Part shown: in pieces, positions 9,867-19,391 of the stretch | Layout: each line of letters begins with the position of its first letter | Numbering within the stretch: the first letter of the stretch is position 1 | NCBI GenBank assembly: GCA_039621445.1 | Contig: CP154956.1 | Span: 80,038,474-80,102,473, forward strand | DNA length: 64,000 nt | Direction of reading: 5' to 3' | Source of the DNA: Euglena gracilis | Lineage: Eukaryota; Euglenida; Euglenophyceae; Euglenales | The notes under the pieces: generated by a model | The model's input: the letters and a program-made list of their open reading frames with translations, nothing else | Told to the model about the DNA's origin: nothing | Database searches by the model: none | Translations under genes and position numbers: made by a program

Positions 9867-11337
9867 CCAGGCGTTGGCAGGCCTGTTCGGGCCCAGGAAG
9901 CCGCGGTAACACGTGTCTCTCCCAGACGTCGAAAAAGCCCTCCTCGAACTCCTGAACGCATGCCAGAATCGGCATACGCTGGTCGAGGATGGCCTTCGGG
10001 TGAGACATCAGCGGAAGGAATACCTCCCGGTCGAGGGTACCACCAAACTGTCGCCGCAAATGTTCCTCCAGGCTGATATCAGCCAGGTGCCAGTTGGGGC
10101 GCAGGTGGCCGAGAATCCGACGACGAGGACCCTCGATGGCGTCACCGTAATCTGGTGGCAGGCTTTCCATACCAGGCCTATCGTCCTGGGGGTCACGGAT
10201 ATGTATATACACCTCCATGACGTAGGAGGTCCAGGCTCGCCACCAGAACTGCTGCAGCATAAAAATACGCTGCTTGTGGACGCGGCGACTTTTGCCCTGG
10301 ACATCCGGGGCGTCGCGGCACACATGCATAAGCATGCGGCGTCCCATCTCCAGGCCCGGGTTATCCCGAGGCGGTGGAGGACTTCCGCGCACGCCGAATC
10401 CCCAGAAGTCGACAGGAAATTCCTGCCGGCAGTACTTACAGCAGAGGTCATACCTCTGCGGGTAAGCCAGGGAAACACGCCTAACGCGGAAGGTGGAGCC
10501 GTAATGGCTCACCAGCCATACCTGAAGGTTGTTGCACCACAACACCTCGATCAGGCGTTCGATGTCGGGGTGTAGTGGGTAGAATTCCCACTGCACGCCG
10601 AGGGGTCCGACTGTATGAATACAGTCGAAGACTGCCTTCAGCCTTCGGGCCAACACACGCTGGTCCCGAAAACCCAACTGGTGCAGGTAACTGCGACCAG
10701 TGGAATCGCTGAAGAGACCCCAGTTCTGGCAGGGGTATCCCAGCCAAAACCAGAGCTCCCAGAAACCTGGCTGGGCATCCAGCAAGGGTCTGCCACCTTC
10801 ACCTTCGAAGGCGTACAGATCTATTCCGTAATGGAATAGTCTGACTCGGTTCTCGGTGTGGCGTAATACCACATCGATGACTGCTTGTGGGGGAGTGACG
10901 GGGCGGTTTCCTGCAACATGGTAATCATGCTGCATTCGCCAGCCTTCGTCTTCCAGCTCCTCCTTGAACCTGAGCATATGCTCAAAGTCCGAGAGGACTT
11001 CTGCTGGTTCTTCTTCCTCCTCGCGTGCTGTTCCCTTACCTTTACCCTCACCCTTCCCTTTGCCGGCCACGCCTCTGCCTTCTCCCTTGCCTTTGACCTC
11101 GGCCTTGCCTGTCTCCTTTCCCGTCTGGCGAACACCAGAGGGTCGGGCGCTCGGTGCCGCAGGAGTCGGTTCGGTTCCTTCCCATTCCATCTCTGGGGAG
11201 GGACCTGGCCGCTCCGCTGCACGTCGCGGTGATGGCGTGGCTGGGCGCTTGCTAGGAGCCTGGCGTGGGCTTGGTTTCGGCGTAGGGGGTCGCGGCTCCT
11301 TCCGGTACCGGAGGGATCGGCGGTGGCATTGTGGCAA
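9823..11337 (-). CDS. Element 1 ORF B: unrecognised, globular C-terminal half
   Basis: 504 codons. The first 150 residues are Pro/Lys/Gly-rich with a KGKGEGKGKG tract. From about residue 160 onward composition becomes protein-like and Trp/Tyr/His-rich (for example LFHYGIDLYAFEGEGG and FWELWFWLGYPCQNWG) with a CCKYCRQEF motif, suggesting a folded, perhaps zinc-binding, domain of about 330 residues. It overlaps ORF A by 86 bp and ORF C by 44 bp. The frame steps A to B to C are both +1 in reading direction. I do not recognise the family. Confidence 0.6.
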   Translation of the reverse strand: MPQCHRRSLRYRKEPRPPTPKPSPRQAPSKRPATPSPRRAAERPGPSPEMEWEGTEPTPAAPSARPSGVRQTGKETGKAEVKGKGEGRGVAGKGKGEGKGKGTAREEEEEPAEVLSDFEHMLRFKEELEDEGWRMQHDYHVAGNRPVTPPQAVIDVVLRHTENRVRLFHYGIDLYAFEGEGGRPLLDAQPGFWELWFWLGYPCQNWGLFSDSTGRSYLHQLGFRDQRVLARRLKAVFDCIHTVGPLGVQWEFYPLHPDIERLIEVLWCNNLQVWLVSHYGSTFRVRRVSLAYPQRYDLCCKYCRQEFPVDFWGFGVRGSPPPPRDNPGLEMGRRMLMHVCRDAPDVQGKSRRVHKQRIFMLQQFWWRAWTSYVMEVYIHIRDPQDDRPGMESLPPDYGDAIEGPRRRILGHLRPNWHLADISLEEHLRRQFGGTLDREVFLPLMSHPKAILDQRMPILACVQEFEEGFFDVWERHVLPRLPGPEQACQRLGAAIMAATLAQQRQ

Positions 11338-12670
11338 CAGGACGGCTCATCGCTGCCTGTGCCACTGCCGGTGGTTGCCCAGCCGGGGTATCCTGGCTGG
11401 CTTCCACCTGCATTGCCGCACCGCCTTCCGCGTCCCGTGGGCTGGGTCGCCTGGGCTGTGGGGTAAGGTTCTCCGTAACCCTATCGCGCTTCAGGGTGGC
11501 AGGTAATCCTGCCGCTCCTGCCGGGGGCTCACCGGGTAATACCGGGGTCGCCACCCGCAGCTGCGGTTGGTACGGATGGTACGGGGTGTATCCACGGCCC
11601 TGAAGGGCGGCCAGCGAGGAGTAATACCTCGCCCGGTGCTCTTCAGACGTGAATACTGGCTCCTGCAGGAAATGCCGAGCAAGCTCATCCTGCTCGGTTC
11701 CCGGAGGTGCCATGTGGTAGTAGGGAGCCTCCTGCCGACGCGGGACATCCCCGGGTTGGACAGGAGGTGCACTGGGCGGTCGAGTTGCCGCATGGCGGGG
11801 AGGTTCATCCTCCACCACTATGGGCTCCACCTGCCGCCGTGGCTCAACGCCCGGGACAGGGACGACCGGTGATGCCTGTGGCATCCAGTGCGTGAACATG
11901 TGTTGGACGTATGCCTCAGGGGGCACGTCCGACTGTCCGGTTGGGAGCACGCGTGCGCCGCGCGGGTAATCCGCGTGCGTCGCGTACCGCGAGACAAATT
12001 GCTCCGCTGGCGGCTCGCGCGGCGGCATTCGCTGCGGCGAGGGCGGGCGAGCAAAGATTCTCGTCATCCCAGGTGGGACATGCACAGCCTCACCTACCGG
12101 TGGGGGCGTGTGCTCACGCATACGCACGGTGTGGGATCCCACCGGCGTCTGCGTTTGCAGCATGGGCGGCACATACACGCCCAGGTCCATCATGGTCTCG
12201 CCGGGTTCGAAGCCGGAATCGGCTGCGGACGAGAAATACCGTCTCCCCGTCATCAGGGCTTGACCGCAGGGACACCACTGAGCCACAGGGGTGTTGGCTA
12301 CCACCAACAACTGAGCACAGTATGCATCCCAAAGGGCTTGCATAAAGGGCTCCGTTGGGGGGTGTGCGCACATACGCATCGCCTGCTCCAACGTCTCCGT
12401 AGTGCGGAAGATCATCTCTCCCGCATACGGCGGCAGGCGCAATCTGCGCTGCACTGGTGGCTGCGGTGCCGGCTGCTGGACGGCAGATGGATCTGGTACC
12501 GCATATGCGGACCGGCTGCTGGTAGCCGCGGCGAATACCGGGGCTGAAACCCTCTCGGCATGTGGGGCACCCGGAATCGAGGCCTCAGCATACTGAGGGT
12601 ACTGGGGGTATGGCACGCCAGAAGGCTGCGGCCATGGTGGACCTGGTCCCGGTCCGCGCCCAGGCAGCAT
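11252..12670 (-). CDS. Element 1 ORF A: Pro-rich, unrecognised
   Basis: 472 codons, rich in P, A, Q and R, opening with MLPGRGPGPGPPWPQP. A middle part (about residues 75-150) looks more ordered (TETLEQAMRMCAHPP). It starts about 200 bp after the end of the integrase frame, so it lies downstream of pol. No domain is recognised. Pro-rich, low-complexity composition would suit a structural or Gag-like role, but that is guesswork. Confidence 0.55.
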   Translation of the reverse strand: MLPGRGPGPGPPWPQPSGVPYPQYPQYAEASIPGAPHAERVSAPVFAAATSSRSAYAVPDPSAVQQPAPQPPVQRRLRLPPYAGEMIFRTTETLEQAMRMCAHPPTEPFMQALWDAYCAQLLVVANTPVAQWCPCGQALMTGRRYFSSAADSGFEPGETMMDLGVYVPPMLQTQTPVGSHTVRMREHTPPPVGEAVHVPPGMTRIFARPPSPQRMPPREPPAEQFVSRYATHADYPRGARVLPTGQSDVPPEAYVQHMFTHWMPQASPVVPVPGVEPRRQVEPIVVEDEPPRHAATRPPSAPPVQPGDVPRRQEAPYYHMAPPGTEQDELARHFLQEPVFTSEEHRARYYSSLAALQGRGYTPYHPYQPQLRVATPVLPGEPPAGAAGLPATLKRDRVTENLTPQPRRPSPRDAEGGAAMQVEASQDTPAGQPPAVAQAAMSRPVATMPPPIPPVPEGAATPYAETKPTPGS

Positions 12671-12866
12671 GATGCTACCCGAACGACGACGACAACTAAG
12701 GGTAACCTTGTTGTCAGTCGCTTTGAGTGCGAGAGCACTGAAAAAGCAAGGCTTCTATCTTAATCAAAAACTCTGCGAGAAAGATAGAGAAATAAGGAAG
12801 TGCAGGGGGGGGTATAAACGCGAAACATTCACATAAAACACACGCATTCTCCAAAACGAAATCGTT

Positions 12867-14237
12867 TCAGAAAGTGTTTATGTTTATGTCTATGTTATTG
12901 CGCTTGTTCCACAGCTTCCAATCCTGCTGGATATGTCCAACAAAACTGGATGCTGGCTCCCAAGTGTCCTCCTCTGGCCCATACCCTTTCCAGCGAACTT
13001 TCCAGTAGTGCACACCCCTGTCGACCTTGTGGTCTATTATCTTATCGACCACAAAGTCGTCCGTTTCAGGTAATCTGGAACGGGGCTTGAAATATAGGCA
13101 GGGGATAGCTTTTTCGTCTGGGGGGCTAAGGTACGGTTTGAAGTCGTCCATATGGACGTCCTCAATCCCGTTGGGCAAGGCAACTTTATATCGCCCGCTA
13201 CTACCTAACCTCTCCAAAATTTCGCATGGGCCGAGCCAAAGAGGATCTAGCTTGGAAGATTGCATGCGGGTGCGGTTATTCCGTACCCACACGCGGTCAC
13301 CTGGACTATACACAGGTGTGTTGAAGTTTTGTAAAAACGATTTCCGTTTGTTGGAATAAATTTCTGTGATACGTGATTGGACTGCAGAGCGGAGTGATTC
13401 CACTTCTGCAAACCACGTTTCACAGCTGACGCTACTTCGGGCGGGTCTCTCCGAGGGGATATCCCCTATGGCCGGAGGGTCTCGTCCGAAAACGATTTTG
13501 TACGGTGAGTGTGGTAATACCAACCCTGGAAAGTTATTGATGTAAAATAAACACCAATGAAGAACGGATAACCAATTCTTACCCGAGTCAGCCAGTGAAA
13601 GGCGAAGAATATTGACAACGGATTTCACGGCTGCCTCGGCCCTACCATTGCCTTTCGGGCGGTCTATAATGGAAAAATGTTGCTCAATGCCGAGTAAACC
13701 GCACAAAGTTGTTAAAAACCGCGAAGAGATCAAGCGATCTTGATCACTCACGATTTCGTTCGGTAAACCCATTAAGCAGATACATTTTTCCAGGAATATG
13801 GATGCCAAAATTTGGGCTGTCAACCCTGCTTTCCGGCATGGAATGGCTACTATGTACCCACTCAGCCGACAGACGACAACAAAAACGTAATCGTAAATTT
13901 GGTCATCTGATCCTTTGCAAGGTTCAAGTTCGAGAAAATCCATGCAGAGGGACGTAAAAATGTCAGGTGGTACGGGGAAAAAGTCCATCGTACCAGGGGG
14001 GGTACCTCTGCGCGGTTTCACAGCCTGACAAATTTGGCACCGTTGCGAAATTCGCAAACAGCGCGAAAATAAATCTTTTTCACTCAGGGTTGTGCAATAT
14101 CTGCGACCCACTAGTGAAAGAAGTTTGGGGGCCCCAGGGTGACCATGGTTGTGATAGCTCAAAATCACATCATCAACCAGGTCTTGGGGTATACAATATT
14201 TATAGCCAGAATCATTCCGGAAAATAAGTCGCAATGG
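12867..14237 (-). CDS. int: Element 1 integrase with C-terminal chromodomain
   Basis: 455 codons, in the same frame as RT/RNase H and separated from it by one TAA. The HHCC zinc domain is visible (HNHGHPG ... CQICQ, residues about 30-73). The catalytic DD35E core follows: MDFLEL (D), SDQDRL (D) and [11 protein letters not shown] (E). A GPY/F-like region ([12 protein letters not shown]) comes next, and a chromodomain near residues 395-445 with [19 protein letters not shown]. The chromodomain places it among chromoviruses, whose integrases are thought to target chromatin marks. It would insert the cDNA, making 5-bp duplications as seen. Confidence 0.9.
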   Translation of the reverse strand, partial: PLRLIFRNDSGYKYCIPQDLVDDVILSYHNHGHPGAPKLLSLVGRRYCTTLSEKDLFSRCLRISQRCQICQAVKPRRGTPPGTMDFFPVPPDIFTSLCMDFLELEPCKGSDDQIYDYVFVVVCRLSGYIVAIPCRKAGLTAQILASIFLEKCICLMGLPNEIVSDQDRLISSRFLTTLCGLLGIEQHFSIIDRPKGNGRAEAAVKSVVNILRLSLADSGKNWLSVLHWCLFYINNFPGLVLPHSPYKIVFGRDPPAIGDIPSERPARSSVSCETWFAEVESLRSAVQSRITEIYSNKRKSFLQNFNTPVYSPGDRVWVRNNRTRMQSSKLDPLWLGPCEILERLGSSGRYKVALPNGIEDVHMDDFKPYLSPPDEKAIPCLYFKPRSRLPETDDFVVDKIIDHKVDRGVHYWKVRWKGYGPEEDTWEPASSFVGHIQQDWKLWNKRNNIDININTF

Positions 14238-16277
14238 TTATAGAGAGTAATTCTCTATGGATTCACCATTACGAAGTCTATTCACAATGGTACTGTATAC
14301 CGGGTCGCGCGAATAATCCCATTCGCGGAAAAATAGGGGGGTAGGAGTTTCCGTACGCGTAATGCGACGGGGTCCGGCAGTGCGTCCACGCCGGCGCCTT
14401 CCACGCAATGGTGAAATGGCAATGCTGCGATACACCCGGGAAACGGGTAGTGAATCGAGCATGTTGTCCGCAGCGTCGGATCGACGTGCGAATTGGTCGG
14501 CCTCATGGCTGCCATGAAAAGTCGCATCACCCTCATCCGGGTTCCCAGGATAATACCAGGGGGCTCGGCTGAGAGGATCCGCAACTTTTTGCGTATGACC
14601 TGGGGTATAAACTACCACCAGGTTAAACTGGCTCAAGAACTCATGCCATCGGCATCTTCTGCCCACTGATGACATGGCCTTGTTCAGGTCCTCGGTATAC
14701 CAGTGTTGAAGGCTCTCATGATCCGTCAACACCAGTATCTGGACCAGGCTGCTGGCTATCCAGCTGCGGAACTTCTGGAGAATTAGCACAATGGCATATG
14801 TCTCCTTTTCGCGAATGCTCCATTTAACCTGTCCTTTCCCGTTGTCGCCCTGTAGCTTCCTGCTGAAGAAAGCCACAGGTCGGAGTTCATTCGCCGCATT
14901 ATGCTGGCTAAGAACTCCGCCAACAGCGTAATCGCTGCTGTCGACCTCCAGGACATACGGTTTGTATGGATCCGCGATATCGAGAACCACGTTCTCGAGG
15001 AGCAAGTCCTTGATTTTATTCAAGGCCTCGCGCATTTGGTCATCCCAAATGACTTTTGCGTTATCGGGTGTCCGATTTTTGAGTTGTCGGGTTAGGGGTA
15101 CCGCGATTTTCGCGAAATCTTTCATGTAAATCGCGTAGTACTGGGCTAATCCCAAAAATCCCTTTAAATGCGTTAAGGTCTTAATGACCTCAGGAGTCCA
15201 TTTCTTAATGGCCTCCATCTTGCTGGGTGCGGCTTTACGCTGCCCCTTGCTCAGGATGTGCCCGCAAAACTTAATAATTTTGCGGAACAGGTGCATTCTG
15301 GAACCCTTCGCAAAAAGCACATGCTTTTGGAACGCGGTTAATACCGCCCGCACATCGCGATAATGCGGGTCGAGGATATCCTCGCCCGATTTCGCGGATG
15401 GCGGTTGGGTTCCCACCAGTACATCATCGATGTACACCAGAGCAAACGGTAAATCGCGCAAAACCCACTGGATCATGCGTTGAAACATGGCTGGGCCATT
15501 ATTAACACCCATGTGGAGTACCGTCCATTGGTACACACCCTTGGATGTCACGAATGCCGTGTACGGTTGTGTATCAGGATGCAAATGCATCTGCTGGAAA
15601 CCGTCTTCCAGATCAAAGGTTGACCACAACCGGTTATCCGATTGCTTTGTGATCAAATCCTCGATCAGCGGTAACGGGAAGGGGTCATCCCTCGTTTGGG
15701 AGTTCAAGTACCGGTAATCCAGCACCAGTCTCCACTTCTTCTGACCAGACTGGTCAGCGGGTTTGGGCACCACAAAAGCTTGTGATGTCCACTCGCTCTT
15801 GGAAGGGATAATCCACTTCCGCTGGATGAGCTTCTCAATCATCTCGTTGAGAGCCTGTTCGCGTTCACCCGAGCAACGGAAGAATTTCCGGTGCATAGGT
15901 TTAGCGCCATCCTTGAGCTCGATTTTGCAAACACCGAACGGACCGCGAATCGCGGGGTCGATGTCGCAGGCGTAAACTGGATTATCCAGTACACCATGAA
16001 ATTCGCGAGCAATTCGCGAACAATAATCAGCAGACTTGGGGTGTTGGTCCACACTCTCAATGACCGCAGAAATCTGCGTTGAGGGTGTGGTATCCCCATT
16101 GTTACCAAGGTATCTTGGCACACGCAAATCGGATATTCCGAATGCGTCGAAGAAACAAACGCGAAAAATGATTTCTTTGACAGGTGGTAATAATATACCA
16201 CAAAAATCCTCGAATAGTGGTACATCAGCGGGTAAATCCACCAATGAAAACACACATAGGATAGTTGGTGAAACCAA
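14238..16277 (-). CDS. pol: Element 1 reverse transcriptase/RNase H
   Basis: 679 codons. RT starts near residue 100 (VCKIELKDGAKPMHRKFFR), with the palm motif YIDDVLVG, the LKGFLGLAQYY thumb region and an RNase H domain (LEVDSSDYAVGG ... TDHESLQHW ... HTQKVADPLSR). All Ty3/gypsy landmarks are present in normal order. The frame begins before the RT proper by overlap with the upstream frame; passage from that frame needs a -1 shift near 16.26 kb. A single TAA (14240-14238) separates it from integrase in the same frame. That stop borders a perfect 7-base-arm palindrome at 14240-14258. Confidence 0.92.
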   Translation of the reverse strand: MVSPTILCVFSLVDLPADVPLFEDFCGILLPPVKEIIFRVCFFDAFGISDLRVPRYLGNNGDTTPSTQISAVIESVDQHPKSADYCSRIAREFHGVLDNPVYACDIDPAIRGPFGVCKIELKDGAKPMHRKFFRCSGEREQALNEMIEKLIQRKWIIPSKSEWTSQAFVVPKPADQSGQKKWRLVLDYRYLNSQTRDDPFPLPLIEDLITKQSDNRLWSTFDLEDGFQQMHLHPDTQPYTAFVTSKGVYQWTVLHMGVNNGPAMFQRMIQWVLRDLPFALVYIDDVLVGTQPPSAKSGEDILDPHYRDVRAVLTAFQKHVLFAKGSRMHLFRKIIKFCGHILSKGQRKAAPSKMEAIKKWTPEVIKTLTHLKGFLGLAQYYAIYMKDFAKIAVPLTRQLKNRTPDNAKVIWDDQMREALNKIKDLLLENVVLDIADPYKPYVLEVDSSDYAVGGVLSQHNAANELRPVAFFSRKLQGDNGKGQVKWSIREKETYAIVLILQKFRSWIASSLVQILVLTDHESLQHWYTEDLNKAMSSVGRRCRWHEFLSQFNLVVVYTPGHTQKVADPLSRAPWYYPGNPDEGDATFHGSHEADQFARRSDAADNMLDSLPVSRVYRSIAISPLRGRRRRGRTAGPRRITRTETPTPLFFREWDYSRDPVYSTIVNRLRNGESIENYSL

Positions 16278-16975
16278 TCCGCATTCGGATTGACCGGTAT
16301 GAGGAGAGCTCCTCGCGCTTCATCGCGGAGGATTTTCTCCACCACATCCGGGATAAGCTTTGGGGGAGGATGCATCCACAGCACCGTATCACCCCAGAAT
16401 TTAAGAAATGCGTTGGTATGTCGCGACCAATATCGCGACAAGCGCGCATGCGCTTTTGATGAAAACGCATCAATTTCCAACGGCAAATCGAAGGAATCAG
16501 CCAAAACCGCGATTTTGGAGAACCATTCCTCCAAAATTCGGTATTGACCAAAATTAAATGCATTCCATACACGCATCGCGTATGTGTCGACCTGATTCGC
16601 GGGTTGAAGAGCGGTAACGCAATTCAAGGATCCGCAAACATAGGTCAAGGGTGTGTCATCCACACTCCCAAGGGGCATTCCCAAGGGTTGATGGGTTGGA
16701 TGGGTACATACCCAGTCCATATCATGCCAGATGGAGGTCGGGAAGGTGTGTGACACGCATTTCGCGGTCCCAAACAACAAGGCAATACCTCGTTGTTGGA
16801 GCACTTGATGTACGGTCGCGCATTGCGATCCGCAACCAAGTGTATGGGTGCGCGAAATCGGGATTAGTGTTGGTGTTTGGACTAAACATCCACAATCGAA
16901 ATCTGGCTGGGCGGAAATTCTCCTACAGTGCACACATTGGAAGGAAGTGTCGGAGTAGTGGTCCTGGTCGCGCAT
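16230..16975 (-). CDS. Element 1 DIRS-type domain between protease and RT
   Basis: The useful part of the 16975-15839 frame is its first ~240 residues. It opens with Cys pairs (CVHCRR, CGC). From about 16480 to 16260 it reads EIDAFSSKAHARLSRYWS, then WMHPPPKLIPDVVEKI, then GALLIPVNPNADWFHQL. This matches, block by block, the region that follows RNase H in DIRS-type pol proteins ('dlFAs..nk.l.rY.Sw', 'FPPf.LI.rVl.KI', 'g.lvvPdwp...W'). That region has been compared with phage-type Dam methyltransferases. Here the catalytic-like NPPF/DPPW position is HPPP. In a Ty3-type element this placement before RT is unusual. Function is unknown. Confidence 0.65.
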
Positions 16976-17945
16976 GTTGGTCTGGTGGGGGTGTGTGTAA
17001 AAGTTGGGATGCGCTTTTTAGCTGCTGGGGGGTGTACAGATGTATCTGAAAGCGATACATCTGGTGGAAAACGGGGTATTGGTGCAGCTGGGCGACTACT
17101 CGACACCGTGATCACATCAGGCCTTTGGGCGTTCGTCTTGTAACCCACTGGAACGAGGGGGGTACCGCTACTCGCTTGCCCTGCCTCATGGGGAACGGAA
17201 GTTTGTATGGTAATGGGCAGGGGGTGAACTTTCTCGGTACACCCGGTGTGGAAAACGTTGGTTGGTGTGGTTGGTAACGGGGTAAAAGTTTTCGAAAACG
17301 GTGTGGAAAAATTGGTGGCTGTCGCGGTTGACGCCACGGGTGATGAAGGTTTGGGGGGCAATGAAGAGAGTGGTGATGTGCGCAAACCGTGGGAGTGGCA
17401 ATCCACTACCAGCCGGTGTTGGCGTAAAAAGGGGTATCCCAGGATTACGTCAGAACCATGGATTCCGGATTCGTATCCCCAGGTATCCGGAAAATTTTGC
17501 GGTTGGGGGGGGGTGAGTGGTGCTTGGGGATGAGGGGTAGGACTATGTCCAAAAAGCATCCCACGTCACCACCGCACATGGGGGTGTTGTCAGACGTCGT
17601 AATTTTGATCGGCTTCTTGGCTTGCACCAAGAGGGGGGTTGGTATCAACCCGAACCGAAAAAGTAGTGCAATGCGACAACCAGTGTCAATGAGAATTTTG
17701 ACTTTTGCACAAAAATTTTGGATTTTGATTTCCGCTTGGACCAAAAGTTCCATGGGGGGTAAGCAAAGTGAACGGTCCGGCGAAAATACGTTTTCTTGCC
17801 AGCTTTCCCATGAACCCTTTCCTACTTTGCACAACATTCCGAGCGGAAAGTTGGAGTGGGGGGTGGGGGACCCGAAAATTTTCCGGGTACCAACCAGGAA
17901 GGCAGATGGGCAGGGGGGGCAGGGTTGATCAGGTCCCACCTCCAT
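16882..17945 (-). pseudogene. Element 1 aspartic protease, in two frames
   Basis: Frame 17945-17445 carries KILIDTGCRIALLFR, the DTG active-site motif of a retropepsin, followed by ITTSDNTPMCGGDVGC (flap region). Frame 17559-16882 then gives GSDVILGYPFLRQHRLVVDC, the C-terminal 'iLG..fL....' block, followed by a Pro/Thr-rich linker (SSSRPAAPIP ... TRPTCATRTTTP). A frame change near 17.5 kb is needed to join them. The linker is conserved in element 2 at 27.63-27.83 kb. The enzyme would cleave the Gag-Pol polyprotein. Confidence 0.7.
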
Positions 17946-17990
17946 CTGTTCATCAGCCCAGAGGTCCGTGCCCTCGGACCTCGGGCTCCC

Positions 17991-18326
17991 CTACTCCAGG
18001 TCCGAACCGGCCGAATAGCCGGCTATGGGCCTTTTAGAGGTATAAACGCATTTCAACGTGCGCACCGCCACGCGGGCCTCGTCGAAATCGGTATCCGTGG
18101 TCTCATCCCCCTCCCTGCCCGAAGCCGGGGTGTCATCCACCAAACAAGATATCTTGAAACCGACTTTATGGCGGTTGGAGGAGTGACTCTTGTCACCGCG
18201 ATTCATACCGCGATGACGTTGGCCCGGGCGGGGAGAACGAGAACGCGGACATTTGGATGAGTGGTGATCACTCGATCCACAAAGCGAACACCGAGATTTG
18301 GGTCGCGATTCTTGGTAACGGGGGGA
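17991..18326 (-). CDS. Element 1 Gag extension with second CCHC knuckle
   Basis: In the Gag frame, just past the TGA that ends the 18327-19391 ORF, the minus strand encodes CSLCGSSDHHSSKC, a second C-X2-C-X4-H-X4-C knuckle. It is followed by an Arg/Ser-rich stretch and an acidic tail ending near YSAGSDLE. Element 2 ends its Gag with a similar acidic tail (VTGSDFE, 27106-27120). The intact Gag therefore probably carried two knuckles, and the TGA is either a recent mutation or a recoded stop. Confidence 0.65.
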   Translation of the reverse strand, partial: SPRYQESRPKSRCSLCGSSDHHSSKCPRSRSPRPGQRHRGMNRGDKSHSSNRHKVGFKISCLVDDTPASGREGDETTDTDFDEARVAVRTLKCVYTSKRPIAGYSAGSDLE

Positions 18327-19391
18327 TCAGTTTCCCGATTTCCCGTCAAACCATCGTGGTGACCGGATATCCCGTCGACCATGACCGGTGTATCGGGGTT
18401 TTCCTGATGACGATCGCGAAGAAGATGATCCGCTTCGCGAACGCGATCGCGATGTCTCGCGATGAGAATCACGCTTCTTGGCCGGGGCACCGGGTGACCT
18501 ACCCCGAGGGGTACCGTGTTTCCGCTCATCGCGGAACGGGATCCGGGGGCTAATACCACCGGAACGGGGACCCGATGACCGTGAATTGCCCGATTGGCGT
18601 GAAAACGCGGAGGAACCCGAACCTCGTGATGAGGTCGAGCCTCGCGGACTCTGAATACGCTTTCGCGCTTCAGGGTTAGGACATTCCCGAGACATATGTC
18701 CCGATTTGTTGCACAAAAAGCACACTTTATCCGTGGTTTGGTCCGAAGAACGCGGGTATCGCGTTTTCGATCCTGTGGTGGGTGAAGTGGGTGAAACCGG
18801 TGATTTTTGCAATGTGTTTACCGAACCAGCCGGTAATCCAGCGGTTGGGTGTGCGGTATACGCGGATTGAATCTGACCAAGAAGCTGTGATAGCTTCAGT
18901 TGCTTGGAAACATAATTCCAGCGTTGGTCAAGAGTCATTGCATTACCCGCCAACTCCTCACGATGGATATCCTTGATGAGGCTAGGCGTGAAATGCATGA
19001 GAACAGCGTCAAACTGTTCACGCATTTGCTTTTCACTGAGTTCATCCACTTCAGCGGCAAGTCCGAACCATTTGGCATACCAAAGGTCAATGGACTTCCA
19101 TTTGCGATCGGGTGGGGCGCATTGCCGCCACTTGGTCTCCAGGGTAATCCTAGCGACCAAACTTGAACTGGTGGAAGCGTATTGCTCCACCAGGTCATCA
19201 AAGGAAACGCGGTAGCGAATGACGAGTTGTCGCGCGCGCTCCTTCTCATCCCTAGGGAGGCAATCAATGAATTCCATCTTGATCACCTCCGGGTTTGTGT
19301 CCTGGGTTGGCCCTTTCAATGCCCAGTAGTACACCCAGTCCCGGAAAAACTGTCTCCATGTGGTTGGGTCACCGTCCCATTGGGGCTTCAC
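18327..19391 (-). CDS. gag: Element 1 Gag (nucleocapsid with CCHC knuckle)
   Basis: 354 codons. The first ~190 residues resemble a Ty3-type capsid (WDGDPTTWRQFFRDW, MEFIDCLPRDEKERARQLV). CFLCNKSGHMSREC (C-X2-C-X4-H-X4-C) lies near residue 225, and a long Arg/Ser/Gly-rich tail follows. The only start at 19391 is GTG, overlapping the TGA of the upstream ORF, and the frame is open and conserved with element 2 further upstream (KDFKGTIAIANKVK). I infer expression as a -1 frameshift fusion to the coiled-coil ORF. Element 2 has a clear homologue at 25.93-27.12 kb. Confidence 0.85.
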   Translation of the reverse strand: MKPQWDGDPTTWRQFFRDWVYYWALKGPTQDTNPEVIKMEFIDCLPRDEKERARQLVIRYRVSFDDLVEQYASTSSSLVARITLETKWRQCAPPDRKWKSIDLWYAKWFGLAAEVDELSEKQMREQFDAVLMHFTPSLIKDIHREELAGNAMTLDQRWNYVSKQLKLSQLLGQIQSAYTAHPTAGLPAGSVNTLQKSPVSPTSPTTGSKTRYPRSSDQTTDKVCFLCNKSGHMSRECPNPEARKRIQSPRGSTSSRGSGSSAFSRQSGNSRSSGPRSGGISPRIPFRDERKHGTPRGRSPGAPAKKRDSHRETSRSRSRSGSSSSRSSSGKPRYTGHGRRDIRSPRWFDGKSGN

